Shown: positions 25,164 through 33,729 of the stretch, piece after piece
Layout: each line of letters starts with the position of its first letter
How positions within the stretch are numbered: position 1 is the stretch's first letter
Assembly (NCBI RefSeq): GCF_001590785.1
Contig: NZ_LTAO01000012.1
Location: 62,001 to 126,000 of the forward strand
Length of the DNA stretch: 64,000 nt
Direction of reading: 5' to 3'
DNA from: Alkalihalobacillus trypoxylicola
Lineage (GTDB): Bacteria > Bacillota > Bacilli > Bacillales > Bacillaceae_D
Notes under the pieces: model-generated
What the model saw: only the letters and a program-made list of their open reading frames with translations
The model's database searches: none
Told to the model about the DNA's origin: nothing
Translations under genes and position numbers: made by a program

Positions 25164-26078
25164 TTATTCTGCTGTTTCCTCGTTATCAGAATCAGCATCA
25201 AATAAGTCTTCGTATTGAGAATTTCTAACGTCAATATCTGCATTAGAAATAATTTCTTCTAAAACTTGATTCGGAGTTTTAGCTTGTTGAGCAGCAAGTG
25301 CTTCCTCGATTTCAGCTTCAAAATCCTCATAAGATTCTTTTCTGTCTGTTACCTTAATGATGTGGTATCCATATGGAGATTGAACAATCTCACTTACCTC
25401 ATCAATGTCAAGTTCAAAAGCAGCTTCTTCAAATTCTGGTAGCATTTGACCAGTACCAAAGAAACCAACAGAGCCACCATTAGCTGCAGAGCCATCCGTA
25501 GAATGCTCTTGAGCTAATTCAGCAAAATCTTCACCATCGTTAATCTTTTCTAAGATTTCTTCTGCTTCCGATTCCTCTTCCACTAGGATATGACTAGCCT
25601 CAACTTGCAAGCTAAACATATCTTCATTTTCTTCAAAGTAAGCTCTTTTTTCTTCTTCTGTAATGTCTACATCTTGGCTACCTAAACGTTCGATAACAAG
25701 TGGCGGGATAATATATTCATCGATTAGTTGATCAATACTAGTCAGTTGAATATTAAATTGAGTGTTTAGCAAATCTAATAATGCCTCATCATCCTCAACT
25801 TGGTATGTACTTCTGAAATAATCTAGCTCTTCTTGAATTTCTTCATCCGTAATACCGGCAGTTTCTAATTGCTCATTTAGAAGCTTACGTTGTACCATTT
25901 CCTGTAAAGTAGCCTCTGCATAACGTTCTTTTAGAGTATTAACAAGTTGACCTTCTGTTATCTCTTCACCATTAACCACTACAACTGGAGTATCATCAGT
26001 TGCCGCCTCATCATTGTTACAGGCTGCTAAAACTGTGAACGCAGCTAGTCCAACTGCAGCAAGCATTTGCTTTTTCAT
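25164..26078 (-). CDS. prsA: Foldase lipoprotein PrsA
   Basis: The 304-residue extracytoplasmic peptidyl-prolyl isomerase folds secreted proteins at the membrane-wall interface. The lipobox is VLAAC with C20, followed by an acidic linker. A helical N-terminal chaperone domain precedes the parvulin domain at about 155-248 (ASHILVEEESEAEEIL, GGSVGFFGTGQMLPEFEEAAF, VQSPYGYHIIKV). The tail is acidic. It is monocistronic, with GGGGAG before the ATG and the B4 hairpin as terminator. It lies near hpr and yhaH as in B. subtilis. Confidence 0.95.
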   Translation of the reverse strand: MKKQMLAAVGLAAFTVLAACNNDEAATDDTPVVVVNGEEITEGQLVNTLKERYAEATLQEMVQRKLLNEQLETAGITDEEIQEELDYFRSTYQVEDDEALLDLLNTQFNIQLTSIDQLIDEYIIPPLVIERLGSQDVDITEEEKRAYFEENEDMFSLQVEASHILVEEESEAEEILEKINDGEDFAELAQEHSTDGSAANGGSVGFFGTGQMLPEFEEAAFELDIDEVSEIVQSPYGYHIIKVTDRKESYEDFEAEIEEALAAQQAKTPNQVLEEIISNADIDVRNSQYEDLFDADSDNEETAE

Positions 26079-26264
26079 TGAATTTCACTCCCCTAAGTAA
26101 GTAAAAAAAGTCATCAAAAGTGACTACAGCACCTACTATACCATAAATAGATATGAGATAAAAAGCTTTTTCTATATAAGTATATAAATGTCTTAACAAT
26201 TATTGTAAAAATTAAGAAACAAAAAGAATTAGGTTTTCCCCCTAATTTGGGTAAAACGCCCAGT

Positions 26265-26291
26265 ACAGAACAAAGGCATTTGCATAATATA
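26265..26291 (+). promoter_or_regulatory. SigK-type promoter of the YjcZ mini-genes
   Basis: AC (26265-26266), 16 bases, then CATAATATA (26283-26291), which fits the SigK form AC-N16-CATAnnnTA. It lies 30 bp upstream of the first mini-gene. Confidence 0.55.
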
Positions 26292-26320
26292 TCTTAACAA
26301 AGCAAAGAGGAGGTGTAATT

Positions 26321-26404
26321 ATGTCTCACGCATACCAAGGTGGATTTGCGTTGATCGTAGTATTGTTCATCTTATTAATCATTGTAGGTGCAGCTTGGTT
26401 GTAA
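26321..26404 (+). CDS. YjcZ-family mini-protein (SscA-like)
   Basis: A 27-residue hydrophobic peptide, MSHAYQGGFALIVVLFILL followed by IIVGAAWL. It has the YjcZ form: a short polar head with aromatic and glycine residues, then one hydrophobic helix. GAGGAGGTG lies before the ATG. Small YjcZ proteins such as SscA (YhzE), encoded near prsA in B. subtilis, take part in spore coat assembly. A SigK-like promoter upstream agrees with mother-cell expression. Confidence 0.85.
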   Translation: MSHAYQGGFALIVVLFILLIIVGAAWL

Positions 26405-26480
26405 GCTGGCAAAGACATCTCTTTTTAGCAAGCACATATTTTTAAAATAAAAAACACTTAACATCAAGGAGGATTTTATA

Positions 26481-26570
26481 ATGGGTCATTCATATGGAAA
26501 TAGTGGTTTTGCGTTAATCGTTGTATTATTCATCTTATTAGTAATCATCGGTGCTTCTTGGGTTTGCTAA
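26481..26570 (+). CDS. Second YjcZ-family mini-protein
   Basis: A 29-residue peptide, MGHSYGNSGFALIVVLFILL followed by VIIGASWVC, nearly a copy of the gene 76 bp upstream. It ends in a cysteine that the first lacks. AAGGAGG precedes the ATG. The pair looks like a tandem duplication. A hairpin (gagtgagctt..aagctcactc, 26590-26616) with a T run ends the transcript. Confidence 0.85.
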   Translation: MGHSYGNSGFALIVVLFILLVIIGASWVC

Positions 26571-26589
26571 TAACTAAATTAATATCAAA

Positions 26590-26623
26590 AGAGTGAGCTT
26601 AAATAAGCTCACTCTTTTTGGTT
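26590..26623 (+). terminator. Terminator after the YjcZ pair
   Basis: The stem GAGTGAGCTTA/TAAGCTCACTC with a short loop is followed by TTTTT. Confidence 0.85.
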
Positions 26624-26650
26624 TTATCAGCTACTAAACGAACCATGCAC

Positions 26651-26830
26651 TTACGTAAATAGAATTTTGAAATAAGTAGATGTTAATAAAATCGTCATCA
26701 AAATATTTATTGTTCTAAAGATTTGGGGGTGTTTTTCAATAGGTATTTCACGACGTTCGCAAAGTGCATCGGTCATCGAGTTAATAGAATATAAGATAAA
26801 GACCGCAAAAATGATGATATAGAAGACCAT
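26651..26830 (-). CDS. Small two-helix membrane protein, unknown
   Basis: A 59-residue protein that starts MVFYIIIFAVFILYSINSM and ends in a second hydrophobic stretch (INILMTILLTSTYFKILF). A charged hinge (CERREIPIEKHPQ) joins them. GGAGGGAG lies 3-5 bases before the ATG. Codon use matches its surroundings. I do not recognise the family; its place between the sscA-like genes and a YpmS-like gene recalls small membrane ORFs near B. subtilis prsA. Confidence 0.68.
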   Translation of the reverse strand: MVFYIIIFAVFILYSINSMTDALCERREIPIEKHPQIFRTINILMTILLTSTYFKILFT

Positions 26831-26997
26831 AGTCTCCCTCCAGTCTAGCCAATGTTATGATTAAACTTTATCAAATCTTATAAAAAAAAGATAGAGATAA
26901 ACCTTTTTTTATCTTAAGCTATTAATATGAAGCAATTTGAAATAGGGGATAACGTATGAAATCATTCATATCGTTATAAATAAGGAGAGATGTTGGG

Positions 26998-27567
26998 ATG
27001 ACATGGAAAAGAGCTTTTTTTGGCTTAGTTTTATTTATTGTTCTCGCTTTTGTGGCTCTTTTTATTTTTATAAGGGTACAATTGCCGGATGTCCCAGAAC
27101 AAACGGAAATACCGGTTCCTTCTATTGATGGAGAAATGGTCATGGAAATGACAAGTAGTCGTGAGAGAATCAATTATTTGATTCAAAGCTTTATTGAGGA
27201 GTCAAATGAGCCTTATCAATTATTTATAGGAGAACAATATGTAGAGTATCGTTCTTCCATACCAATCTTAGGCAATAATGTATCGTTTGTAGCACAAATG
27301 AGTCCTGAAATAACCGATTCTGGAGGATTACTATTATATGTTGAGAATATTCAATTAGGATTATTCCAGCTTCCAGCTAGTACAATCCTTTCTTGGATTG
27401 ACGGACAGTCAGAATTTCCAGATTGGGTTTACGTAGAAGCTGCCAATGAACGCTTACGTATTGAAATATCTGAATTTGTAATAGCTGAAAATATGATGAT
27501 AGCTTTTAGTGAATTTAATATTACGGAAGACCAATATAGATGGGAGTTACAGCTTCAAAATGAATAG
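26998..27567 (+). CDS. YpmS-like (DUF2140) membrane-anchored protein
   Basis: The 189-residue protein starts with MTWKRAFFGLVLFI, the typical opening of DUF2140/YpmS proteins, with one transmembrane helix (about 8-28) and an extracytoplasmic beta-rich domain (VEYRSSIPILGNNVSFVAQMSPEITDSGGLLLYVENIQLG). The function is unknown; the domain resembles lipid-binding folds only in broad outline. AGGAGAG precedes the ATG. It runs towards hpr and shares a bidirectional terminator with it. Confidence 0.78.
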   Translation: MTWKRAFFGLVLFIVLAFVALFIFIRVQLPDVPEQTEIPVPSIDGEMVMEMTSSRERINYLIQSFIEESNEPYQLFIGEQYVEYRSSIPILGNNVSFVAQMSPEITDSGGLLLYVENIQLGLFQLPASTILSWIDGQSEFPDWVYVEAANERLRIEISEFVIAENMMIAFSEFNITEDQYRWELQLQNE

Positions 27568-27580
27568 GTTTATTGATATA

Positions 27581-27617
27581 AAAGAACCCCTCACTTATTT
27601 TAAGCAAGGGGTTCTTT
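27581..27617. terminator. Bidirectional terminator
   Basis: The stem AAAGAACCCC/GGGGTTCTTT lies between the convergent YpmS-like gene and hpr, with A/T runs on both sides. Confidence 0.85.
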
Positions 27618-27619
27618 AA

Positions 27620-28216
27620 CTAGCTATTAGCGCTAATTTCTAGCTCTAATGAAGCTTTTTTCTCTTTTCTTTTTAACATTCCTGTTTGATCTGAAAAGTC
27701 ATCTTCTAATTTCATCAATGATTGCTCAAATGTATCCACAAAGTCAGGACCATAAATATGACGAACGATTGTCATAACTTCAGAGAACTCTGGAAATTTT
27801 CCATACAAGTCTTTTATAGGTAATGCCCCATCTAAGATGCTATAAGTATTTAGCTGATATGCTTCCATTGTTTCTAAAAAAAGGCTTTTTCCTTCTTCCG
27901 ATAAACAAACATAAGTATTTCGTTTATCGTTTTCTTTTTTTGAAAAGGACAAATAGCCTCTTTCTTCTAACTTTTTTGAAAAATTAAAAGCTGTTGAAAC
28001 ATGCATAACACCAAATTTAGCAATGTCAGAAATGGAGGCACCATCCATTTGATAAGCTATCCATAAAATATGGTGCTCATTAATATTTAAGTCAAATGGC
28101 TTAATCCAACTTTGCCAATCCTTTTCTACAGATTTCCATAATGCTTTGCTTAGTTGAGCTACCTTGTGACTAAATACGACTGATTGTAAAAGTGAACCGG
28201 CTTCATGATGCTCCAT
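27620..28216 (-). CDS. hpr: Transition-state regulator Hpr/ScoC (MarR family)
   Basis: The 198-residue MarR-type repressor has the very conserved [35 protein letters not shown] and [35 protein letters not shown] (winged helix with recognition helix). In B. subtilis it represses extracellular protease and sporulation genes. The ATG at 28216 has GGGAGGAG four bases upstream, better than the in-frame ATG at 28234. It lies between prsA and yhaH, as expected. Confidence 0.94.
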   Translation of the reverse strand: MEHHEAGSLLQSVVFSHKVAQLSKALWKSVEKDWQSWIKPFDLNINEHHILWIAYQMDGASISDIAKFGVMHVSTAFNFSKKLEERGYLSFSKKENDKRNTYVCLSEEGKSLFLETMEAYQLNTYSILDGALPIKDLYGKFPEFSEVMTIVRHIYGPDFVDTFEQSLMKLEDDFSDQTGMLKRKEKKASLELEISANS

Positions 28217-28404
28217 CTTACTCCTCCCATCCAAAAAAGGTTTCTTTTTCTCTCTCTCATTTAAAAAAATTATTGCTATATACTTTCACTTCTTATTATG
28301 ACAAGAAATGATGAAAAAAGAAAGAGCAAAACCTTTCTTTAACTAAACTTTTTTGAAAATTTCAATAGTTATATTTCCTTCAGTTCCAAATATTTCTTAA
28401 TCAT

Positions 28405-28746
28405 TCATTTTCCTTTGATATCAATATTTTTTTCTAAATCAGAGATGTCTCTCTTTATAGATTGGATTGATGGCTCAACATCATTTTTCCATTTTTCGAC
28501 TGAATCCATTAACTCATTACTAAGTTCTTTTACCGCTTGATGGCCAATCTGGGTTGTTACCTTTAATTGTTCTATAAGCTCTTGACCATCATTTTTAATT
28601 TGGATAAAGTTCCTTTGGGTCGCATTAGCCGAACTCTTTATAGAGTGACGCAGCTCTTGTCCGGATTTTGGAGCTAGTAACAAGCTAGCGACAGCACTGA
28701 TGCTAACTCCCGTTACAAAACCAGTAATATACGATGAGAATTTCAT
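28405..28746 (-). CDS. yhaH: YtxH-domain protein YhaH
   Basis: The 113-residue protein has an N-terminal hydrophobic segment (FVTGVSISAVASLLLAPKSGQELR), the hallmark of YtxH proteins, then an amphipathic coiled-coil region to the end. YtxH proteins are general-stress associated and of unknown mechanism. AAGGGAT lies before the ATG. The place between hpr and serC matches yhaH. Confidence 0.82.
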   Translation of the reverse strand: MKFSSYITGFVTGVSISAVASLLLAPKSGQELRHSIKSSANATQRNFIQIKNDGQELIEQLKVTTQIGHQAVKELSNELMDSVEKWKNDVEPSIQSIKRDISDLEKNIDIKGK

Positions 28747-28828
28747 TAGCTTTCAATCCCTTCTATAATGATTCATATTCTTTTTTTTGAGTAAGATTCA
28801 TACATATTGATCTAAAAGGGGGAAGTTT

Positions 28829-29029
28829 ATGGATGCTCTTATTTTTTTTCTTTTATCTATTTCTTTATTGAGCTTATATAGTAGTATTTATATGGTCAAG
28901 CAGCTTAATCGTACGGATGAAAAAGATGTGCGTGCCAAAATGAAAAATCGAATTTATTTTATGATGATTATGACGCTTTTATCCGGGTTGGTTTTCTTCT
29001 ACTTTATCATCGTTTCTTTTTCTTCATAG
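28829..29029 (+). CDS. Small two-helix membrane protein, unknown
   Basis: A 66-residue protein with hydrophobic segments at about 3-23 and 44-64 and a basic loop (KQLNRTDEKDVRAKMKNR) that should lie in the cytoplasm. GGGGGAAG precedes the ATG. It is divergent from yhaH and convergent with serC. No family recognised with confidence. Confidence 0.65.
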   Translation: MDALIFFLLSISLLSLYSSIYMVKQLNRTDEKDVRAKMKNRIYFMMIMTLLSGLVFFYFIIVSFSS

Positions 29030-29050
29030 CACGCAGCATCTCGCTTTTAA

Positions 29051-30136
29051 TTAATTCTTCTTTTGAAATTCTTTCATTAAATCACAAAGAGCTAAACAAG
29101 CCTCAAGGGGAACGGCGTTATAAATAGAAGCTCGACATCCACCTACAGAACGGTGTCCATTCAATCCTACAAAGCCTCTTTCTTTAGCTAGTGCAAGAAA
29201 CTTTTTATTTAATTCTTCTGTTGCAAGATTAAAAGTAATGTTCATGTTTGAGCGAGAATTTCTTTCTGCATGTCCCGTATAAAATCCGTTACTTTGATCA
29301 ATTGCTTCGTAAATACTTGCAGCCTTTTCATGATTCCTTTGTTCAATTTCTGATACTCCACCTGAATGCTTGAGCCATTCCAATACATTTCTAAGCATAT
29401 AAATGGAATAAGTAGGTGGGGTGTTAAATAAGGAATTTGCTTCTAAATGAGTGTGATAATTAAGCATCGTTGGAATATTCTCTTTTTTATCACTTAAAAG
29501 ATCCTCTTTTATTATGGCAACTGTAACTCCTGATGGACCAAGGTTTTTTTGAGCCCCAGCATAAATCATTGAAAAATTTTCAATATTTATTTCTCTTGAA
29601 AGTATATCACTTGACATATCAGCTATAAGTGGAGATTTCAAGCTATCAGGAAATCCCTGGAATTGTGTACCGAAAATCGTATTATTAGAAGTTATATGAA
29701 TATAAGCATCATTTGGCTGAAGTGACCATGTAGAAGCTTCTGGTATGAAAGTATAGTTCGAACCTTTAGAAGATGCTGCAACGGTCGTTTCACCTATAAA
29801 AGTTGCTTCCTTTAATGCTTTTTCTGACCAAGCTCCAGTTAGGACGTAATTCGCTCTTTGACCACTAGATAAGAAATTCATAGGAATCATTGAGAATTGA
29901 AGGCTAGCCCCACCTTGTAAAAAAAGAATTCGATAATCTTCTGGAATTCCCATTAATTCTTTTAATAAAGATTGAGCCTCATTATGAACATCTTCATAAA
30001 CTTTACTTCGGTGACTCATTTCCATTAGGGACATTCCACTATCTTTGAAATTTAGAAATTCTTTTTGTGCTTTCTCTAATACAGGCTTAGGTAATGCAGA
30101 AGGACCTGCATTAAAGTTATAAATTGTTTTTACCAT
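29051..30136 (-). CDS. serC: Phosphoserine aminotransferase SerC
   Basis: The 361-residue class V aminotransferase converts 3-phosphohydroxypyruvate to phosphoserine in serine synthesis and also serves pyridoxine synthesis. Seen: NFNAGPSALPKPVL, FLQGGASLQFSM, the PLP lysine in YAGAQKNLGPSGV and GLNGHRSVGGCRASIYNAV. The ATG at 30136 gives the family length and has GGAG eight bases upstream; the in-frame ATG at 30157 adds seven atypical residues. serA is not in the window. Confidence 0.95.
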   Translation of the reverse strand: MVKTIYNFNAGPSALPKPVLEKAQKEFLNFKDSGMSLMEMSHRSKVYEDVHNEAQSLLKELMGIPEDYRILFLQGGASLQFSMIPMNFLSSGQRANYVLTGAWSEKALKEATFIGETTVAASSKGSNYTFIPEASTWSLQPNDAYIHITSNNTIFGTQFQGFPDSLKSPLIADMSSDILSREINIENFSMIYAGAQKNLGPSGVTVAIIKEDLLSDKKENIPTMLNYHTHLEANSLFNTPPTYSIYMLRNVLEWLKHSGGVSEIEQRNHEKAASIYEAIDQSNGFYTGHAERNSRSNMNITFNLATEELNKKFLALAKERGFVGLNGHRSVGGCRASIYNAVPLEACLALCDLMKEFQKKN

Positions 30137-30404
30137 GCTCTCCACTCCTGTCCTCATATGAAATAAATCCGAAAGATATTATCACTTTAATAAGTGATTG
30201 TTTGTCTTTTGACCGAGCTGCCTTTTCATTCTTAAAAAAATAAAGGTATTGGTCAAGATAATACGAATATAGTAACATAATTTATCTATAAAAAGATCAG
30301 CTTTTTTAGATATTTTCAGAATGTTTAGTCTGGTAATGGATTTTATTAGGGGATAAGTATTGATATAATGATTAACAGAAAAAGGGTGAAGGGAGTCAAG
30401 CAAG

Positions 30405-30875
30405 TTGAAAATGGTAAAACTACAAAAAAGAGATTCACTTTTTGATCGTGCTGTTCAAGTATTCTGGCAGGAGTGGGGTGAAGAAGATAATTTCTCATTC
30501 TACTATGATTGTATGCTGCATTCCTTGAATACAAGAGATCATATACCTAGCTTTTATGTTGTAATGGAGAATTCTGAAATAATTGGAACATTTGCCTTAA
30601 TCAGAAATGATATAAATAGTAGACAAGATTTATTTCCGTGGTTAGCTTGTTTGTATGTGAAGGAAGAACAAAGAGGAAGAGCAATTGGTTCTCAAATGTT
30701 AGATTATGCTTTACAAGAAGGTGCCAAACTCCATTTAGAAAAGCTCTATCTCACATCAGAACTAGAAGACTACTATGAAAGATATGGATGGGATCACAAT
30801 GGTTTTGCGTATGGTCCTACAGGAAAAAAAATAAAGGTTTATGAAAAGGTTTGTAGGAAAGAAGTGAGTAAATAG
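30405..30875 (+). CDS. GNAT family N-acetyltransferase
   Basis: The 156-residue protein has the acetyl-CoA loop EEQRGRAIGSQMLDYALQEGA, the C-terminal TSELEDYYERYGWDHNGF and the usual beta-alpha order. The start is TTG (30405), with GAAGGGAG 10 bases before; the first ATG two codons later is farther from it. The substrate is unknown. It lies between serC and hit, where B. subtilis has other genes. Confidence 0.8.
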   Translation: MKMVKLQKRDSLFDRAVQVFWQEWGEEDNFSFYYDCMLHSLNTRDHIPSFYVVMENSEIIGTFALIRNDINSRQDLFPWLACLYVKEEQRGRAIGSQMLDYALQEGAKLHLEKLYLTSELEDYYERYGWDHNGFAYGPTGKKIKVYEKVCRKEVSK

Positions 30876-30949
30876 AGCTAAATATTTTCAATTAGTATAG
30901 GAAGATGAAAAGACATGTATAGATGAGCTAATAGTGGAAGAAACCATAT

Positions 30950-31060
30950 CATACTCCCTTAGGAGGAAGTGGCAGACCGAATGTTACTTTGGATAAATTG
31001 TTTGTTCGGCACCACTTCACAGGGACAAAAGCTAAAAATTCGGACTTAATGATTGAAATT
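30950..31060 (+). repeat. Possible decayed family B copy B5
   Basis: Fragments such as ggaggaagtgg, gttcggcaccacttca and a run resembling the right half of B1/B3 occur in this gap. The outer hairpin is lost and the match is weak. No gene is visible in 30876-31110. Confidence 0.35.
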
Positions 31061-31110
31061 CTATTTGCTAATTTTTTTACTACATTTCAATAATAGGAGG
31101 ATTTTGATCG

Positions 31111-31542
31111 TTAGTTTATTTGTGCAGCTATAGCATCTGCCATATTTTTCAAATCTTCCGTGCTATATTCTGAGCCATGCTCTTTCCAAACTGCGCCAAA
31201 GCCATCTCCTTTTCCATATCGAGGAAGAAGATGCATGTGATAGTGGAAAACGGTTTGACCAGCAGCCTCTCCATTATTATTAACAATGTTTAAGCCGATC
31301 GGCTCGAAGGTATCTTTTAAAGCTTGAGCAATAAGAGGAACTTTTTGATAAAGAGAGGCAGCTGTTTCCGTTGTTAGTTCAAAAATATCCTTTTGATGTT
31401 GTTTAGGGATGACTAATGTATGACCTTTAGTAACTTGGCTAATATCCATAAACGCTAGTACATCATCATCTTCAAAAATAATAGCAGCAGGAATTTCCTT
31501 TTGGATAATTTTACAAAAAATACAATTAGGATCGTGCTTCAA
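31111..31542 (-). CDS. hit: HIT family protein Hit
   Basis: The 143-residue histidine-triad nucleotide hydrolase has the triad in FHYHMHLLPRY, a zinc-binding CIFCKI at the N terminus, and NNNGEAAGQTV. Members of this branch hydrolyse adenosine phosphoramidates or related nucleotides. It is divergent from ecsA, exactly as in B. subtilis. GAAAGGAT precedes the ATG. Confidence 0.94.
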   Translation of the reverse strand: MKHDPNCIFCKIIQKEIPAAIIFEDDDVLAFMDISQVTKGHTLVIPKQHQKDIFELTTETAASLYQKVPLIAQALKDTFEPIGLNIVNNNGEAAGQTVFHYHMHLLPRYGKGDGFGAVWKEHGSEYSTEDLKNMADAIAAQIN

Positions 31543-31742
31543 TGGAATTCATCCTTTCTGTTCATGTTTGAGATTTGATGTATTCAATATATACGACTTG
31601 TTTAAGGAAATGCAACTTTCTATCTTTAAAATCGTATGATAAGTAGCCTCTAATTGGCTTCCGTTTCAAGAGAATGCTAAACTAAGATGAAGAATTAAAA
31701 ACGATAGTTGACAGGTAACGATTAGGATTAGGAGGTATAGAA

Positions 31743-32480
31743 ATGACAGAAATGTTGGAAATAAAAAAACTTACGGGTGGGTATCATCCAAAAAAGCCTG
31801 TACTTCATGAAGTAGATTTCTCTGTTCAGTCAGGAGAGATTGTGGCTTTGATCGGTTTAAACGGAGCAGGAAAAAGTACAACGATCAAGCATATTTTAGG
31901 CTTATTAGATCCTAGTAGCGGAGAAGTAACCATTAACGGAAAAAATTTTCATGATGATAAAAATACATATAGACAATCATATGCATATATACCTGAAACA
32001 CCTATTTTATATGATGAATTAACATTGTGGGAGCACTTGGAACTAACAGCTCTTGCTTATGGAATTGAAGAGCAAGATTTTTTAGATAGAGCAGAGAGAC
32101 TATTAAAGGAATTTAAAATGACAAAAATGAAAAAGTGGTTTCCTAGCCATTTTTCTAAAGGGATGCGTCAAAAGGTTATGATAATGAGTGCTTTTTTAAC
32201 AGAGCCCCCTATGTATATTGTTGACGAACCTATCGTTGGTTTGGATCCGGTTGGGATCCAATCTTTTTTAGATTTAATCTCAGATGTAAAAAAAGATGGT
32301 GGAGCTGTGCTTATGTCTACACATATTTTAGCCACAGCAGAGCGTTATTGTGATCGATTTGTAATTCTACATCAAGGCAAGGTGGTGCTAAAAGGAACCC
32401 TGGAAGAAATGAGAACTACCTTAAAAATGCCTGATGCAACACTTGATCAAATTTATCTTGAAATGACAAAGGATGAATAA
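31743..32480 (+). CDS. ecsA: ABC transporter ATPase EcsA
   Basis: The 245-residue ATPase has Walker A GLNGAGKST, signature FSKGMRQKVMIM, Walker B MYIVDEPIVGLDP and H-loop STHILATAERYC. EcsAB affects protein secretion, regulated proteolysis by RasP and competence in B. subtilis; the transported molecule is uncertain, with peptide export as one proposal. TAGGAGGT precedes the ATG. It heads the ecsABC operon. Confidence 0.95.
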   Translation: MTEMLEIKKLTGGYHPKKPVLHEVDFSVQSGEIVALIGLNGAGKSTTIKHILGLLDPSSGEVTINGKNFHDDKNTYRQSYAYIPETPILYDELTLWEHLELTALAYGIEEQDFLDRAERLLKEFKMTKMKKWFPSHFSKGMRQKVMIMSAFLTEPPMYIVDEPIVGLDPVGIQSFLDLISDVKKDGGAVLMSTHILATAERYCDRFVILHQGKVVLKGTLEEMRTTLKMPDATLDQIYLEMTKDE

Positions 32481-32484
32481 AAGT

Positions 32485-33705
32485 ATGGATAATAGTATGA
32501 GCTTATGGAAAGGAAGAGTAAGTACTTATTGGAATGAAGCAATTAGATACTTGAGATTAATTGCAAATAGTGGATTTCTGTTCACTGTATATGTTCTCAT
32601 TTTGATTGGGAGCTCTTACTATAGTCAAATCTTAAAAGAGCTTCCTGAGCAATTTCCTACAATTTGGATTTTTACTATATTATTTGGTCTTTTCTTAACC
32701 AAAACTAAAATAAGAACCTTTCTAAAGCAAGCAGATATTGTTTTTCTAATTCCTTATGAGTCTAACATGAAATCTTATTTTAAAGCTTCTATTATCTATT
32801 CATGGGTTTGGCATATCTTTTATCTATTTTTACTTTTTGTGCTTTTATTGCCGCTATATCAGCTACGACTTGCGGAAGAAGCAGGGGATTTTTGGTATGT
32901 ATTCATTTGGCTCATTTTTGTAAAGGGCTGGAATGTCATAACAAGCTGGACGGAGCAAAGGTTACAAAGTGAATCAGAGAGAATCAGTCATTTTAGCTTA
33001 AGACTCATTGTTAATCTAGCTTTGACTTATTTACTTTTTTCTGGGGCAAATTTTATTTATTTGCTTTCTATCATTATTTTAATGGCTACTTTATATGTGT
33101 TTTATTATCAAGCAATTGCAAAAAAACGCTCCTTAAAGTGGGACCGACTAGTCGATGTGGAAGAAAGAATGGTCATGTTCTTTTATCGCATTGCTAATGT
33201 TTTTGCAGAGGTTCCCCAATTAAGAGGCAAGGTAAGACATCGCGTTTATTTAAATCCAATTGTGAATGGATTGACTGGTTCAAAACGTTCTGTGTACCAA
33301 TATTTATTCAGTCGTTCTTTTATTCGTTCTAATGATTACTTGGGAATTTATATTCGTTTAGTGGGTATTGCCGGGTTATTTTTGTATGGTTTTCAAATTA
33401 GCTGGGTACAGATGATATTGTTCTTACTTTTTACTCATATGGTAATGATGCAATTGTCAACATTATGGTTCCATTATGATACAAACATTTGGGTCGATTT
33501 ATATCCTATAAATGAAGATGATAAAAAACAGGCACTGACAAAGCTTAGCTTTCGAATGCTTATGATTATGACTCTTTTCTTGTTTATTATTTTATTATGG
33601 TCATCATCTATCGGTTCAGCGCTTATGATTCTTATTATAGGTATTGTATTTAGCTATATTGCAAGTCATCATTTGATTCATAGGAGGAAACGAAAGAGGG
33701 CTTAG
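32485..33705 (+). CDS. ecsB: ABC transporter permease EcsB
   Basis: The ~406-residue integral membrane protein has hydrophobic segments near residues 28-45, 58-75, 100-125, 170-205, 290-325 and 355-395, with basic cytoplasmic loops. It pairs with EcsA. An in-frame ATG at 32473 overlaps ecsA and lies directly against its ribosome site, so I prefer 32485, 11 bases after AAAGGA; 32497 is also possible. The final residues are strongly basic (HRRKRKRA). Confidence 0.9.
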   Translation: MDNSMSLWKGRVSTYWNEAIRYLRLIANSGFLFTVYVLILIGSSYYSQILKELPEQFPTIWIFTILFGLFLTKTKIRTFLKQADIVFLIPYESNMKSYFKASIIYSWVWHIFYLFLLFVLLLPLYQLRLAEEAGDFWYVFIWLIFVKGWNVITSWTEQRLQSESERISHFSLRLIVNLALTYLLFSGANFIYLLSIIILMATLYVFYYQAIAKKRSLKWDRLVDVEERMVMFFYRIANVFAEVPQLRGKVRHRVYLNPIVNGLTGSKRSVYQYLFSRSFIRSNDYLGIYIRLVGIAGLFLYGFQISWVQMILFLLFTHMVMMQLSTLWFHYDTNIWVDLYPINEDDKKQALTKLSFRMLMIMTLFLFIILLWSSSIGSALMILIIGIVFSYIASHHLIHRRKRKRA

Positions 33706-33729
33706 TTTTGAAAAGGAGCTGTTAAAAAA

